33,412 nt of DNA from Arsenophonus sp046530935. GTDB lineage: Bacteria > Pseudomonadota > Gammaproteobacteria > Enterobacterales > Enterobacteriaceae. The position numbers and the translations under genes were made by a program. Under the pieces are notes generated by a model that saw only the letters and a program-made list of their open reading frames with translations, had not been told where the DNA came from and searched no databases. Numbering within the stretch: position 1 is the stretch's first letter; each line of letters begins with the position of its first letter. Location of the stretch: the NCBI GenBank assembly GCA_046530935.1, contig JBHEQW010000055.1:1-33412 (forward strand). The letters are read 5' to 3'. Positions 18,403 to 27,516 of the stretch are shown one piece after another.

Positions 18403-19350
18403 ATGTAAAAGCAACCAGTTATATAGACTTCTTTTTTACTTCATGCCAACATAAATCTGTATCTTATTAAATTGGTTGGCAATCATCTGCCTGATGATCT
18501 TGATTCACGCATTGAAGCAACTCATTTGAGTTTATCATAGCAATATTATCACAATTAACATGTTATTCGCTTGGATAACCATTATGGTTACAGCGATATT
18601 GTTGCAAAATACATGATTGTATGAAAAGATTTAATAATCTTACTGGAGGAAAGATCCTCTGGCGAAACTACATAACAACGATAACTAGTTTAGTTATTTG
18701 CGATGCATGTTGAATAGTTTGACTTTATAGAAGTCATAAAAACAAATAGGCATTGATTTAAAAACACTATTTAAATAGCGTCACTGCTTCCTTGCTTCAG
18801 CTGATGGATAGTCAATATAAATACACTAAGTGCTATTGCTGAATGAGGCGAAAGATTTTTTTCTAATCCTTTAAATGGAAGCGTTATATCCCACATAGAA
18901 AATGTAAAAATGTAGGAAAATGAGTAAAAAAAAGAAAGAACGAATTGCGCTATCTCTCGCTATAGATCTACTTCATAATAAACTATAATATTTTTGAAGA
19001 GTTTTTAATGTAGAGTCTGTTAGCTCTTTTCTTAAGCTAATCTCTTATAAAGAGTCCGATCCTTTTCTTGAAAAGGACTAAAGGCTAGGATACCTTTGCC
19101 GTGGAGCATGAAATTAGCTACCATTGGCTATAATATTGAATAATTATAGAGTTTATTGGTAATGACTTCCAGATTCAAAATGTGAATACTTATATCGTCT
19201 GCTGATTAAAAGGACGCCTAAGTAGATTCGATTGTACAGTGCCGCGTTTTATTTAGCGAATTATCTGGCCTAAATAAGATAATTTGAAACAATAATAATT
19301 GAAATACAGACATGGTTATAAACTGCCTTGCGAGCAAATCAACTATCTTT
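18403..19350 (+). mobile_element. IS1595-family transposase relic, copy 2
   Basis: Decayed IS1595-family DDE transposase. MKRFNNLTGGKI near 18625 matches the family end of the zinc ribbon, a shifted KKKERIALS lies near 18930, and FQIQNVNTY near 19168 is followed by shifted GRLSRFD near 19205 (family HIQNVNAYHSRLKGWLRRF). Stops and shifts throughout. The copy aligns along its length with copy 1 at 2.26-3.25 kb. The next frame, orf1, begins only about 28 bases past the end of similarity. Confidence 0.75.
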
Positions 19351-19377
19351 GCTAAGATAGCTTAATTTTAGGAATTC

Positions 19378-19713
19378 ATGAAGATAGAATTAGAATCAAT
19401 CTCCTAGAAAAAGCGCAAACAGGATAAATCAGAAAGACAATACGAGCTTTATGCGTATTAGATCGCATATTTATTGAAATTGCTTTATGATCTTCTTCCA
19501 GAAATTAATGATGACAAACCAACAAAATTAGTTTTTAATATCACAAAAGAAGACATATAGCAATCCTCTAACTATCACTCGATCTCTGATTTTCTCTCAA
19601 AATACAGTATTATCAGCTCATCTACTCACGATTATCCTGGATTTTTAGCCAAGACGAATGCCAAGAGAGAGCCTATAACACTGGATACAACTGCATTGAT
19701 ATGGTATGAGTAA
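19378..19713 (+). pseudogene. orf1, unknown protein, interrupted by in-frame stops
   Basis: I do not recognise this gene. It is one reading frame of 111 codons with TAGG before the ATG. It has no frameshift but TAG codons at positions 10, 28 and 61. The readable parts include LLKLLYDLLPEINDDKP (33-48), TKLVFNITKEDI (49-60) and DFLSKYSIISSSTHDYPGF (71-89), ending ALIWYE. Its stop overlaps the ATG of orf2 by eight bases, the arrangement of translationally coupled genes. A second copy lies inverted at about 13.1-13.4 kb, and two of the stops (codons 10 and 61) fall at the same codons there. Position between IS1595 and IS91 suggests a passenger or an accessory ORF of the IS91 element. Confidence 0.55.
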
Positions 19714-20038
19714 AACTATGTTTTCCGATGAATTTATTACCTATATGGAACTAGGTAATAATCTTTGTCTTCTTCACTCACTAGAAAAATATAAAGGTAA
19801 TTGAGTTGATATACCTAATAAATTCGGATAGGATGACAATTTTTATTTCTCTGCAATCTATATCCACCATAGAGGGTATATTTACCAAGATGTATATCCA
19901 CAACTCACAACTAAACTGCTTTTCACCATTAATGACGACTGGAATAAATTTCTTGAAAAATATTGTGAAAGCACACAACTTGTGGCCTCGTCTATATGCC
20001 AAGATATAGGCCTGCCTGCGTCACTTTGTACTTGGTGA
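19706..20038 (+). pseudogene. orf2, unknown protein, interrupted by in-frame stops
   Basis: I do not recognise this gene. It is one frame of 110 codons beginning MSKTMFSDEFITYMELG, with no frameshift, interrupted by a TGA and a TAG in the first half. The rest is open and tyrosine-rich: DDNFYFSAIYIHHRGYIYQ, then TTKLLFTINDDWNKFLEKY and ASSICQDIGLPAS. In the inverted copy at 12.8-13.1 kb the same frame is conserved, and the stops differ: TGA here is TTG there, TAG here is CAG there. So the frame was coding before the two copies diverged. It overlaps orf1 at its start and runs up to the IS91 transposase relic. IS91 itself is known to carry a small ORF next to its transposase gene; whether orf2 is homologous to it is untested. 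Confidence 0.55.
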
Positions 20039-20039
20039 G

Positions 20040-21130
20040 ATTATCTGACGCTACTGTTTTATGCCTTTACTAGATGTTCCTTACCGCTATTTTTTGCCAA
20101 GGCTATAAGTTTAAAGCCTGCAGTTCATGCGGCTTCAAAGCCACTATGCACTGGTTAGTGCATCAAATTCATATTTGCAATGAGTCAAAGACTCTGGCAA
20201 TACATTATTTTTATTATGCCAATCTTATTTTTGGTTTTTCAAAAATAACTGGACGCTGCTCAAAGCCATGTTTTTCACTCCTCGCAACCAGCTCTGCTAA
20301 ATTGGCATGTAAAACATGGAATCCAAATTAGTATCTTCTAGGGCTTGCACAGTTACAGTCGACAACTAAATTAACATCTACATGCTCATGTCTCCGGTTT
20401 ATCTGTGGCTGTCTAGATATTAAATATGGCGTATGGCGTGAGCTGTTCTTTAAAAATGGTCGAAGAAATTTAGCGAAGCACTATCATTAGCTAGCTTGCT
20501 GACTTATAGCTATAACCTGATAAATCACAGTGTCTTAGTGATCTTTTTTGGTATATCAACCTCAAAAAACTACTGGTAGCGTTAACTGAAGGCACAGTAT
20601 AGACGTTATTGGAAAGCGCGCCTCCATAAAAAGATAAAAGTGGCTAGGCATAGCGTGAAATAGCTCCTGCTGAGCTAACCTTAAATGCAGCGCTACATGC
20701 GTTAAAACCACTGGATTACTGATGATAGGAAGTGAGTGGTTTTTACATCATTATTATAACAACCTAACTAAGCAGTATCTAGACAAAAACCTTGATGAGG
20801 AATATAAGATCTGGCGCTATATTAGTCATATTTTATCTATGTATATTAAGATGACAAGTTATTATGGGTTCTTACGAAAAGCAAACCAGGCACACTATTA
20901 CCGAAGGTGTATAAAGTGCTAGAAATAACAGCTCGAAAAAACAAAAAAACTGAAGTTTACTGTTCTAATAAAAAGATTTTTATGCATACAGATCCATAGA
21001 AATACATTCTGTATGCAGATAGGCTACTTTTTATTATAGACGCTCAGTAGTTTGACAAACATGCAACAAATTTCTTGTCAGAAACAATGCATAAAATGAA
21101 AAAACAATGCTTATTAACTGAGTCTAGTAG
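20040..21130 (+). mobile_element. IS91-family transposase relic, copy 1
   Basis: Decayed rolling-circle transposase (HUH Y2 class). Zinc-finger end KACSSCGFKATMHWLVHQ near 20110 matches the family CSSCGxKATEQWIxxQ. LDIKYGVWRELFFKNGR near 20414 matches LDVKHGVWRELFFKK. Then come FLHHYYNNLTKQYLDKNL near 20735 and EEYKIWRYISHI near 20800, with MTSYYGFLRKANQ near 20850 (family MVRYYGFLANRKRG). The conserved H.H catalytic motif is not readable in frame near 20370. Stops and a few shifts break the gene. The mirror copy is at 11.96-12.79 kb. Confidence 0.8.
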
Positions 21131-21269
21131 GATTAATGTTTTGAACATTACTATATTATATCAGAGAATACATACTCTAATGAAATTTTCACTTATAACT
21201 TATAATTAGATCCAGTAAACCAATTATATTTCCTATTTAGCAAATAGGAATAGCCTTTGGTTTTTTTAC

Positions 21270-21740
21270 TTAAAGAGAAACTTAATTTCTTAAGTGTAAA
21301 GGCTAGGACTGCGGCCTTGATAGACGCTTTTTACGCGATCTTAACCGAGCATGCCACATTTTTGTGCTTATAGAGATAATGGAAAAGAATTTGCAGAATC
21401 GTTTTTAGTATGCAAAACATTCGCCTACCAGAAAACAAGAATTTCTTTGTATAAAGGCTTTGTATAAAAAATTGATTTAGTTTACTTAGTATCCTCAAAC
21501 GAATAGGTATGGTTGAGTGTCTAATATGAATATATAAGATGGGCTATAAAGCCCATTATTTCAATTATGATGAAAAGCTCAATGAGATCACTGTATATCG
21601 ATATGTTTAGGTGCATAATCAGGAATTATACAAATGAGTATTTGGTAATAAAACTCCATTGCAGTCTATTAAAGATTGCTTTAAAGTTAAAGCTGAATTA
21701 TTTAAAAACCCTATCTTACATCCTGGATGTAAGATAGTTA
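21270..21740 (+). mobile_element. IS481-family transposase relic, C-terminal part
   Basis: Fragment of a DDE integrase-core transposase. A shifted AYRDNGKEFAESF lies near 21355 (family TDNGxEF), HPQTN then MVECLI near 21490-21525 (family HPQTNGMVERFN), and YNYDEKLNE-like sequence follows. VFGNKTPLQSIKDCFKVKAELF lies near 21635-21705 (family ALGSKTPLQAMKDWxKxKPELF; shown here only in part). The N-terminal half is absent. The 3' end overlaps a perfect inverted repeat at 21711-21737. Confidence 0.7.
21711..21737. repeat. Perfect inverted repeat at the IS481 relic end
   Basis: Thirteen-base arms (21711-21723 and 21725-21737) around one central base. It coincides with the last recognisable codons of the IS481 relic, so it may be the end of that element. 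No T run follows. Confidence 0.7.
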
Positions 21741-21839
21741 GTCACTATCACAAAATTGCAATACTTATTACATAATTTTTTGCAATTGTCGGCATATGTT
21801 AACTATTTGATAACAATATCTTCACAATCTAATTTTAAT

Positions 21840-22138
21840 GTCATCCAGCAACTTCATTAACATTCTTGCTACATTTATAGCTCTCTACTGCTGATTATTA
21901 TTACCTAACTCATTTATGCTACTCAATATTAGATTAGTTGTATCAAGGGTATAATAATTACTATAAATATCTGGTGATAATTGCGTATCCCAGGTAAGTT
22001 CATCGTCTCACTGCTAGTTAGCAGTAAGATTATCTAGTAATATGTTGAATAAAGTCTATAAGATAGCACTAGTTATAGGCGCGGCTAATGATTTGCTAAA
22101 CTCAAGCAATTTCATGATGATGAAATATAGGCACGTCT
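21840..22138 (-). pseudogene. Unknown decayed reading frame
   Basis: I do not recognise it. Read leftward from an ATG at about 22138, one frame of roughly 95 codons holds MKLLEFSKSLAAPITSAIL, then NILLDNLTAN, DDELTWDTQLSPDIYSNYY and MLMKLLDDIKIRL. It is broken by four or more stop codons but by no frameshift I can see. The residue composition looks protein-like, but there is no second copy here to test it. Low confidence that it was a gene. Confidence 0.3.
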
Positions 22139-22234
22139 AAATTTAATTTTGTATCTACCTGACTGTTACCTGCAACAACAAAACATTCAGTGATCTCTGT
22201 ACAGTTTTTACATATTTGCTACTCTGAGATCGCT

Positions 22235-22275
22235 AATAACCTATCAAAAGTGATAGGTTATTTTTATATTGCTAG
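22235..22275 (+). terminator. Intrinsic-terminator-like hairpin
   Basis: Twelve-base perfect arms (22235-22246 and 22251-22262) around AAAG, followed on the + strand by a T-rich tail (TTTATATT). This is the best intrinsic-terminator candidate in the window by form. No intact gene lies upstream on the + strand, so it probably outlived the unit it served. Confidence 0.55.
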
Positions 22276-22539
22276 TAATAGTATGTGTGATGTTGTATTA
22301 GCGTGAAATATAGTCACTTGGTAATATCTTTCATTGTTACTGGCATTATTACTACATAAACATTTTATATGGAAAATACTTTACCACTAAGTGAAGTCAG
22401 GTAGGAAAAATTTTGTTTTACAGTATTATTTGTTTAGTGCAATTTGTGCTTATTTCTGATGTATGAAGTTTAGAAGACTGAGGTCTATCCTGTTGATTTA
22501 TTTCTGAAATAATTTTACCAATTAGAGAGATGATATGCT

Positions 22540-23720
22540 ATGAAAAAGTCTACTTCACAGGCATCTGCAAAAACCAGATATTAGCTATGATTTTCTTATA
22601 TTAACTTATATGTAATAGTTGCATGAAGTTAATAGCCAACTCCATTGAAACTGAGCTTGAAGCTATGCTGCTGATAACATGCTGAATGCTGCTTTATACT
22701 ACATGCTGTTTTCTCTAACCATGCAAATCATCAGTAACGATTGTTTTCCAAAGCAAACTTATGCAAATATTGGTGATATTGAGATTAAAGCGTCTAAAGC
22801 TGTGGATCACAGCAGCATGGAAATATACTGAAACAGCTCATCATTTTTGCCAACTTATTCTAAAGTATGCAAAAACCTGCAAAGAGTTGCTGCCATGAAT
22901 ATACCTAAGAAGAAATATTCATCGGTGATTTTTATAAAGCTTTTGCGCGCTCTCTCATTGAAAAGCACATAGTCTTCTATCTGAATAAGCAGGATAAGCA
23001 AACTTAAACAAGAATGGGTTGAAGAGAACAGGAAATGATGCCTGAGTGATTTAAGCAATACGTGTTAGGTTTATTTTTTAACTGGTGGCATATACAGTAG
23101 TCATGCCAGGCAATATGATCGCATTTTCTTGCTAGTTGTTATCAGCATCACTGATGATGGAAATAAGAAATTACTTTCACTCGAAGATGCTTATCTATAG
23201 TCAGAAGCGAACTTAGCCCGATTTCTAGATGTGGCTTGTGTTTTGAAGTGCGTGTAGTTTAAACTCTACTCTCCATGGTTTCTGCTGGAGACTGTGCTCT
23301 TGATTTTTGGAATACAAGAGCAAAGATATTTCTGGACATGAAGCATCAACTCTGTTGGATACATAAAGCAGCTAATGTGCTTTGCTTCCTTCCAAAAAAG
23401 AAGCAATGAAATAGAAAATTAAGTTTAAAATGCATTAGATCTAGCTACGAAAGACACGTGATGATGCAGCTAATAAAGCCTTTACTGTTTTATTGATAAA
23501 GTTTTTAGAGCAAAATATCTAAATAGATGAAGAAGTTAGAGAAAGATCGCAAAGAACTATGATTTAAGAAAAATAATCTTTGCAATGATATTTAATGTGT
23601 TCCAGTAGTTTGCTCAGAAAAGTTTGGAACAGCCTAATGTGGATTTGATCTGCTTGACACTGGCACTAAACAATGTTCAATTTAATGATGGAGAGCAGAT
23701 TTATTAAGCAGCAGAATGTA
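22540..23720 (+). mobile_element. IS256-family transposase relic, copy D
   Basis: Decayed IS256-family transposase read rightward from an ATG at 22540 (MKKSTSQASAK). GDIEIKASKA lies near 22770 and a shifted EEIFIGDFYKAFARSLIEKH near 22905. SAGDCALDFWNTRAKIF with DMKHQLCWIHKAANVL lies near 23280-23390, matching the family VGDGALGFWNAL...QRCWVHKTANVL block. The C-terminal TTNPIEST-like part is no longer readable. It borders the serS-lrp block on the left, opposite in orientation to copy E on the right. Confidence 0.8.
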
Positions 23721-23896
23721 GTCTGGCTCCCTTGGAGGAGGACACCAACCTGCTATACACAAAATTTGCTAATAACTCAGGAATTAAACTTTTAAATTTA
23801 AATCAATAAAAAGAAAAATTTTCTTACTGGCATGAGAAATAAACAGAAAATTACTCATCAATATTAAAAGATGATATATACTTGTACTTTTGTTAT

Positions 23897-23966
23897 ACTT
23901 AACTCAGTCAGCAATAAATAAAGTTACTTTTAAAAGTAACTTTATTTATTGCTGACTGAGTTAAGT
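23897..23966. repeat. 70-bp perfect palindrome downstream of serS
   Basis: Bases 23897-23931 and 23932-23966 are exact reverse complements with no spacer (35-base arms, centre TTTTAAAA). It lies 78 bases past the serS stop on the side where serS transcription should end. It could act as a bidirectional terminator. The central T/A run may give a short U tract within the arm, but no run follows the whole structure. Perfect arms of this length without a loop are unusual in a decaying region. Confidence 0.9.
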
Positions 23967-24044
23967 TGATATTCGCTTAACATTAGAGTAACAAGTAAAC
24001 TTGTTACTAATCATCTTTTTCTCAACACAATAACAGCAATTATA

Positions 24045-25337
24045 TTAGCCAATATACGCTAATCCATTCATGTAGGGACGTAAAATTTCTGGCACTTCAA
24101 TCCATCCATCAGCTTGCTGATAATTTTCCATCACAGCGACTAAAGTTCTACCAACAGCCAAACCAGAGCCATTTAGGATATGCACCAACTGTGGTTTTTC
24201 ACCCTCTTTATGACGAAAGCGTGCCTGTATGCGACGCGCCTGGAAATCCCAGGTATTTGAACAAGAAGATATTTCACGATAAGTATTTTCAGAAGGCAGC
24301 CATACTTCCAGATCGTAGGTTTTACAAGCAGCAAATCCCATATCGCCAGTACATAAAACAATTTTACGATAAGGTAATTTTAGCAGCTGTAATACTTTTT
24401 CTGCATGACCTGTTAATTCTTCCAGTGCGTTCATCGATTTTTCTGGCTCAACTATCTGCACTAACTCAACTTTATCAAATTGGTGCATCCGAATCAGACC
24501 ACGCGTGTTTTTGCTATAAGAGCCTGCTTCAGAACGAAAACATGGAGTATGGGCCGTCAGGCGGAGTGGTAAACTATTTGCTGCTAAAATTTCATTCCGA
24601 ACTAAATTAGTCACCGGCACCTCAGCTGTTGGGATCAACGCATATTGCTGATTTGATAGCTGCTCTTCCGTCTGTTTAATATGAAAAAGATCTTTACTGA
24701 ATTTTGGTAACTGGCCTGTGCCATAAAGGGTTGTGTGATTAACTAAATATGGAACATAAGTTTCTATATATCCATGTTGTTCGGTATGCAAATCTAACAT
24801 AAATTGTGCTAACGCCCTGTGTAAGCGAGCAATTTGCCCTTTCATCACAAGAAAACGGGAACCAGTAATTTTTACCGCGGCTTGAAAATCTATACCATCA
24901 GTTAATTCACCTAATGCTACATGATCCTTGATTGCAAAATCATACTGACGCGGTTCGCTCCAACGATTTATTTCAACATTCTCATTTTCATCTTTGCCGT
25001 TTGGCACACTCTCATCAGGTAAGTTTGGTAACCTTAAAGTAATATTCCAAATTTTATCCTGTATTTGCATTAAATTATTTTTAGAACTATTCAGTTCTTC
25101 AGCTAACTGGTTAACTTCCTTACATAAGGATTGAATATCTTCAGCACGCGCTTTTGATGCGCCTATTGTCTTCGAGCGAAAGTTTCGTTCTGCCTGCAAG
25201 TTTTCAGTTTTAATTTGTAAATCTTTCCGCTCTTTCTCTAATTTACGTAACCTATCTACATCAAGAATAAATCCCCTACGAGCCAGTTTTTTAGCTACTA
25301 TATCTAACTCATTACGAAGTAAATTTGGATCTAGCAT
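24045..25337 (-). CDS. serS: Seryl-tRNA synthetase
   Basis: Charges tRNA-Ser (and tRNA-Sec) with serine in the cytosol; class II synthetase. It has 430 residues, the E. coli length. The N-terminal helical arm that grips the long variable arm of tRNA-Ser spans about residues 30-100 (rich in K, E, L and Q). Class II motif 2 is FRSEAGS (267-273), and motif 3 is GSGLAVGRTLVA (about 390-401). The start is MLDPNLLRNELD as in the family, with AGGTAAG before the ATG. It follows dead rarA on the same strand, the ancestral order, but the whole block is inverted relative to trxB. No sign of decay. Confidence 0.98.
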   Translation of the reverse strand: MLDPNLLRNELDIVAKKLARRGFILDVDRLRKLEKERKDLQIKTENLQAERNFRSKTIGASKARAEDIQSLCKEVNQLAEELNSSKNNLMQIQDKIWNITLRLPNLPDESVPNGKDENENVEINRWSEPRQYDFAIKDHVALGELTDGIDFQAAVKITGSRFLVMKGQIARLHRALAQFMLDLHTEQHGYIETYVPYLVNHTTLYGTGQLPKFSKDLFHIKQTEEQLSNQQYALIPTAEVPVTNLVRNEILAANSLPLRLTAHTPCFRSEAGSYSKNTRGLIRMHQFDKVELVQIVEPEKSMNALEELTGHAEKVLQLLKLPYRKIVLCTGDMGFAACKTYDLEVWLPSENTYREISSCSNTWDFQARRIQARFRHKEGEKPQLVHILNGSGLAVGRTLVAVMENYQQADGWIEVPEILRPYMNGLAYIG

Positions 25338-25448
25338 GCTTACCTATGAAATTATTATGATTTAAAAATAAAAACAAACTTTCAGTTTTCTATAATAATT
25401 AACACCTTGTGTGCTTTTATCAGTTACATTATTAACCCATTAAGATTT

Positions 25449-26740
25449 TTAACGATAACGTTTCGTTGAGCTATTTTTATCCAGTTCTGCTGGCTAAGAT
25501 ATTTTTTTCTAATTTGTCCTTTAAGCAAGGATTTAATGAAAAATCATAACAGGTTTTTGCATCTCTGTTGGAAAGTAATTTTCACTAATAGCATAAGAGA
25601 TTTAGCTCATCGTAATGAGCATAGCGATATCTTGCCATAAACCACCATTTATTCCATTAATTTAGTCGCTGAATTAGTAAATAAATGCTGATAGCATAAT
25701 CCAGCTGCTGTCTTGCAGCAGTTATAGAATTGTGAAAAATCATTATAAATAGCACTGCTTTTAGCAGCCAAAGCAAAATAGACAATCACTTGGAGAATAT
25801 CATGCTCTTCTTTAGCTTGGTCAATACGCGTAAAACAATCATGAGCTGCCATAGAAACTTGCATGGCTCCTAGATCGCGCCATTACTTATATCTTGCTAG
25901 ATAATAAGCAAACATTGGATGAGCAATATATAACGAATTACTACAAGCAATGATAATTCTTGCATATTAATAAAATGTTCTATCAGGAGGCTTAATACAG
26001 CCAGGACAAAATTTATGTGGTATCAAAATTAGATCATAATAACGATCGCCTTTATTATCAAAACGAACGCTTTCTTTACAACTAACTTATTTTAGTGTTT
26101 TGGTAAGGTTACTCCGGCTAATATGCGATAATCTTTATCATTGATTTCAGGCATATCGAGCATAATTTTCAGATTTAATGTACGTCTAGCATCAACATTG
26201 ACTAATTTTATTTTATGATCATGTCATTTATATAACATAGGAAAAAATAATTTTATGGCAAGCATAACTATCTTAACAATCCGACATTGCCTGTTGAAAA
26301 ACAATGGTAGTTTATTCATTAGAATACAATTGTCAATAGATAAATAAAACACGCGCGTGTGAAAGCAAGGCTAAGTTGAGTTAAAATGAATGGTTTTCTG
26401 GTTGTTTCGCCAATAAAAATTATTATACTATTTTTGGTATGATATAAAAAGGGATTTTTTTTGAAAAAATGAATTCATTAACAAAAAAAAATTTTTTCTA
26501 CTAATGCTGATTTTAGCAAGTAATTTTAATCGCCTTACGGATCTATTTGATACTGATGAGGTTATTTCTAAAATCTTTTTTAATGTCACTATTCGTATAG
26601 TGAACCAAATAATTTCAGCTAAAGTCATTTTACAAGCTAAGTACCTAGCGTTGGAAGGGTGGTCACAAAATTATAGGATGCAGAGTTGGTTAGCACAAAT
26701 AGTGAATGGCGCATGTCTTATATATCTTTAGTTAATAAAT
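25449..26740 (-). pseudogene. rarA: rarA pseudogene, replication-associated recombination ATPase
   Basis: Decayed RarA (MgsA), the AAA+ clamp-loader-like ATPase acting at stalled replication forks. Read leftward: a ruined P-loop region, then MTLAEII near 26625 (family TTLAEVI) and ITSSVSNRS with FFLLMNSFF near 26500-26560. KLVNVDARRTLNLKIMLDMPE follows near 26200, a shifted RFDNKGDRYYDLI near 26050, and MQVSMAAHDCFTRID near 25860 (E. coli MQVAIAAWDCFTRVG). NSATKLME lies near 25655 and the exact C-terminus STKRYR ends at 25449. Multiple stops and shifts break it. It lies between lolA and serS as in E. coli. Confidence 0.9.
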
Positions 26741-26843
26741 ATAATAAATAGATGTGGCTAATATATTGCTCTATATTTTATTAGCTGTATTTTTACGGCA
26801 AATAGTTGAAATACATTAGATACAAAATAAACTGACAAATTAC

Positions 26844-27461
26844 TTATTTCATTGACCTTTGATCGTCAATAGTTAGACCTTCTGGCGGATTAAATTTAAA
26901 TTTCTTGTTATCAAGATTACTATTTTGTTGGCCTTTGAAATGATATGAACTCATCTTGCCATCTTGCTCTACAGCAACAAATTCTTGAATAGTGCCATCA
27001 GGCTGGATAGTAATAGAAAAATGTTTTAAATTTCCATTATTTTGTGTTGTTTTCAATAGAAAATTATTACCATTTTGACTAATTTTATAACGTTTCCAAT
27101 CCTGCAGATCGTTACGAATTATCAACATAAATGGCGTCTCCGTAGTTGTCTGACTCAATAAAGTTAGTATAACTTGCTCAACAAAAGGATTATAAAACCA
27201 AAGATTAGTACCATCAGAAACTAACCAACTTTCATCTGGCGAAACCATATGAAAGTTAAATAAATTTGGCCGTTTGATCCATAATTGACCTTCACCTTGC
27301 TGAATTAAATTACCATCAATACTTGTTGCCTTTTGCGTAAAATTGGCATGGAAACTATTTATTTTATTTAGGCGAATTTGCAGTTCAGTAGCCGAATCAG
27401 CACATAGATGGCTAATATGAAAAGTTATTGCTAAAAATCCTAATATAATCAATCGCTTCAT
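26844..27461 (-). CDS. lolA: Outer-membrane lipoprotein carrier protein LolA
   Basis: Periplasmic chaperone that carries lipoproteins from the LolCDE complex to LolB. It has 205 residues (203 in E. coli). Signal peptide MKRLIILGFLAITF, with likely cleavage after LCA. The mature part keeps FHANFTQK, WIKRPNLFNFHM, LWFYNPFVEQ, TPFMLI and the C-terminal PPEGLTIDDQR. The frame is open upstream to an ATG at 27584, but those 41 codons are the old ftsK 3' end read in another frame. I therefore take the ATG at about 27461, preceded by AAAGGT, because it gives the family N-terminus. It starts 55 bases after the ftsK stop position. Confidence 0.96.
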   Translation of the reverse strand: MKRLIILGFLAITFHISHLCADSATELQIRLNKINSFHANFTQKATSIDGNLIQQGEGQLWIKRPNLFNFHMVSPDESWLVSDGTNLWFYNPFVEQVILTLLSQTTTETPFMLIIRNDLQDWKRYKISQNGNNFLLKTTQNNGNLKHFSITIQPDGTIQEFVAVEQDGKMSSYHFKGQQNSNLDNKKFKFNPPEGLTIDDQRSMK

Positions 27462-27516
27462 CAAGCAATGACCTTTATATTCATGATATTTATTTGTTTT
27501 AAGATAAGATCTTAAA

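Noticed and set aside
20983..21017. Hairpin TGCATACAGA ... TCTGTATGCA
   Set aside because: It lies inside the coding part of the IS91 relic with a 15-base loop; probably chance repetition.
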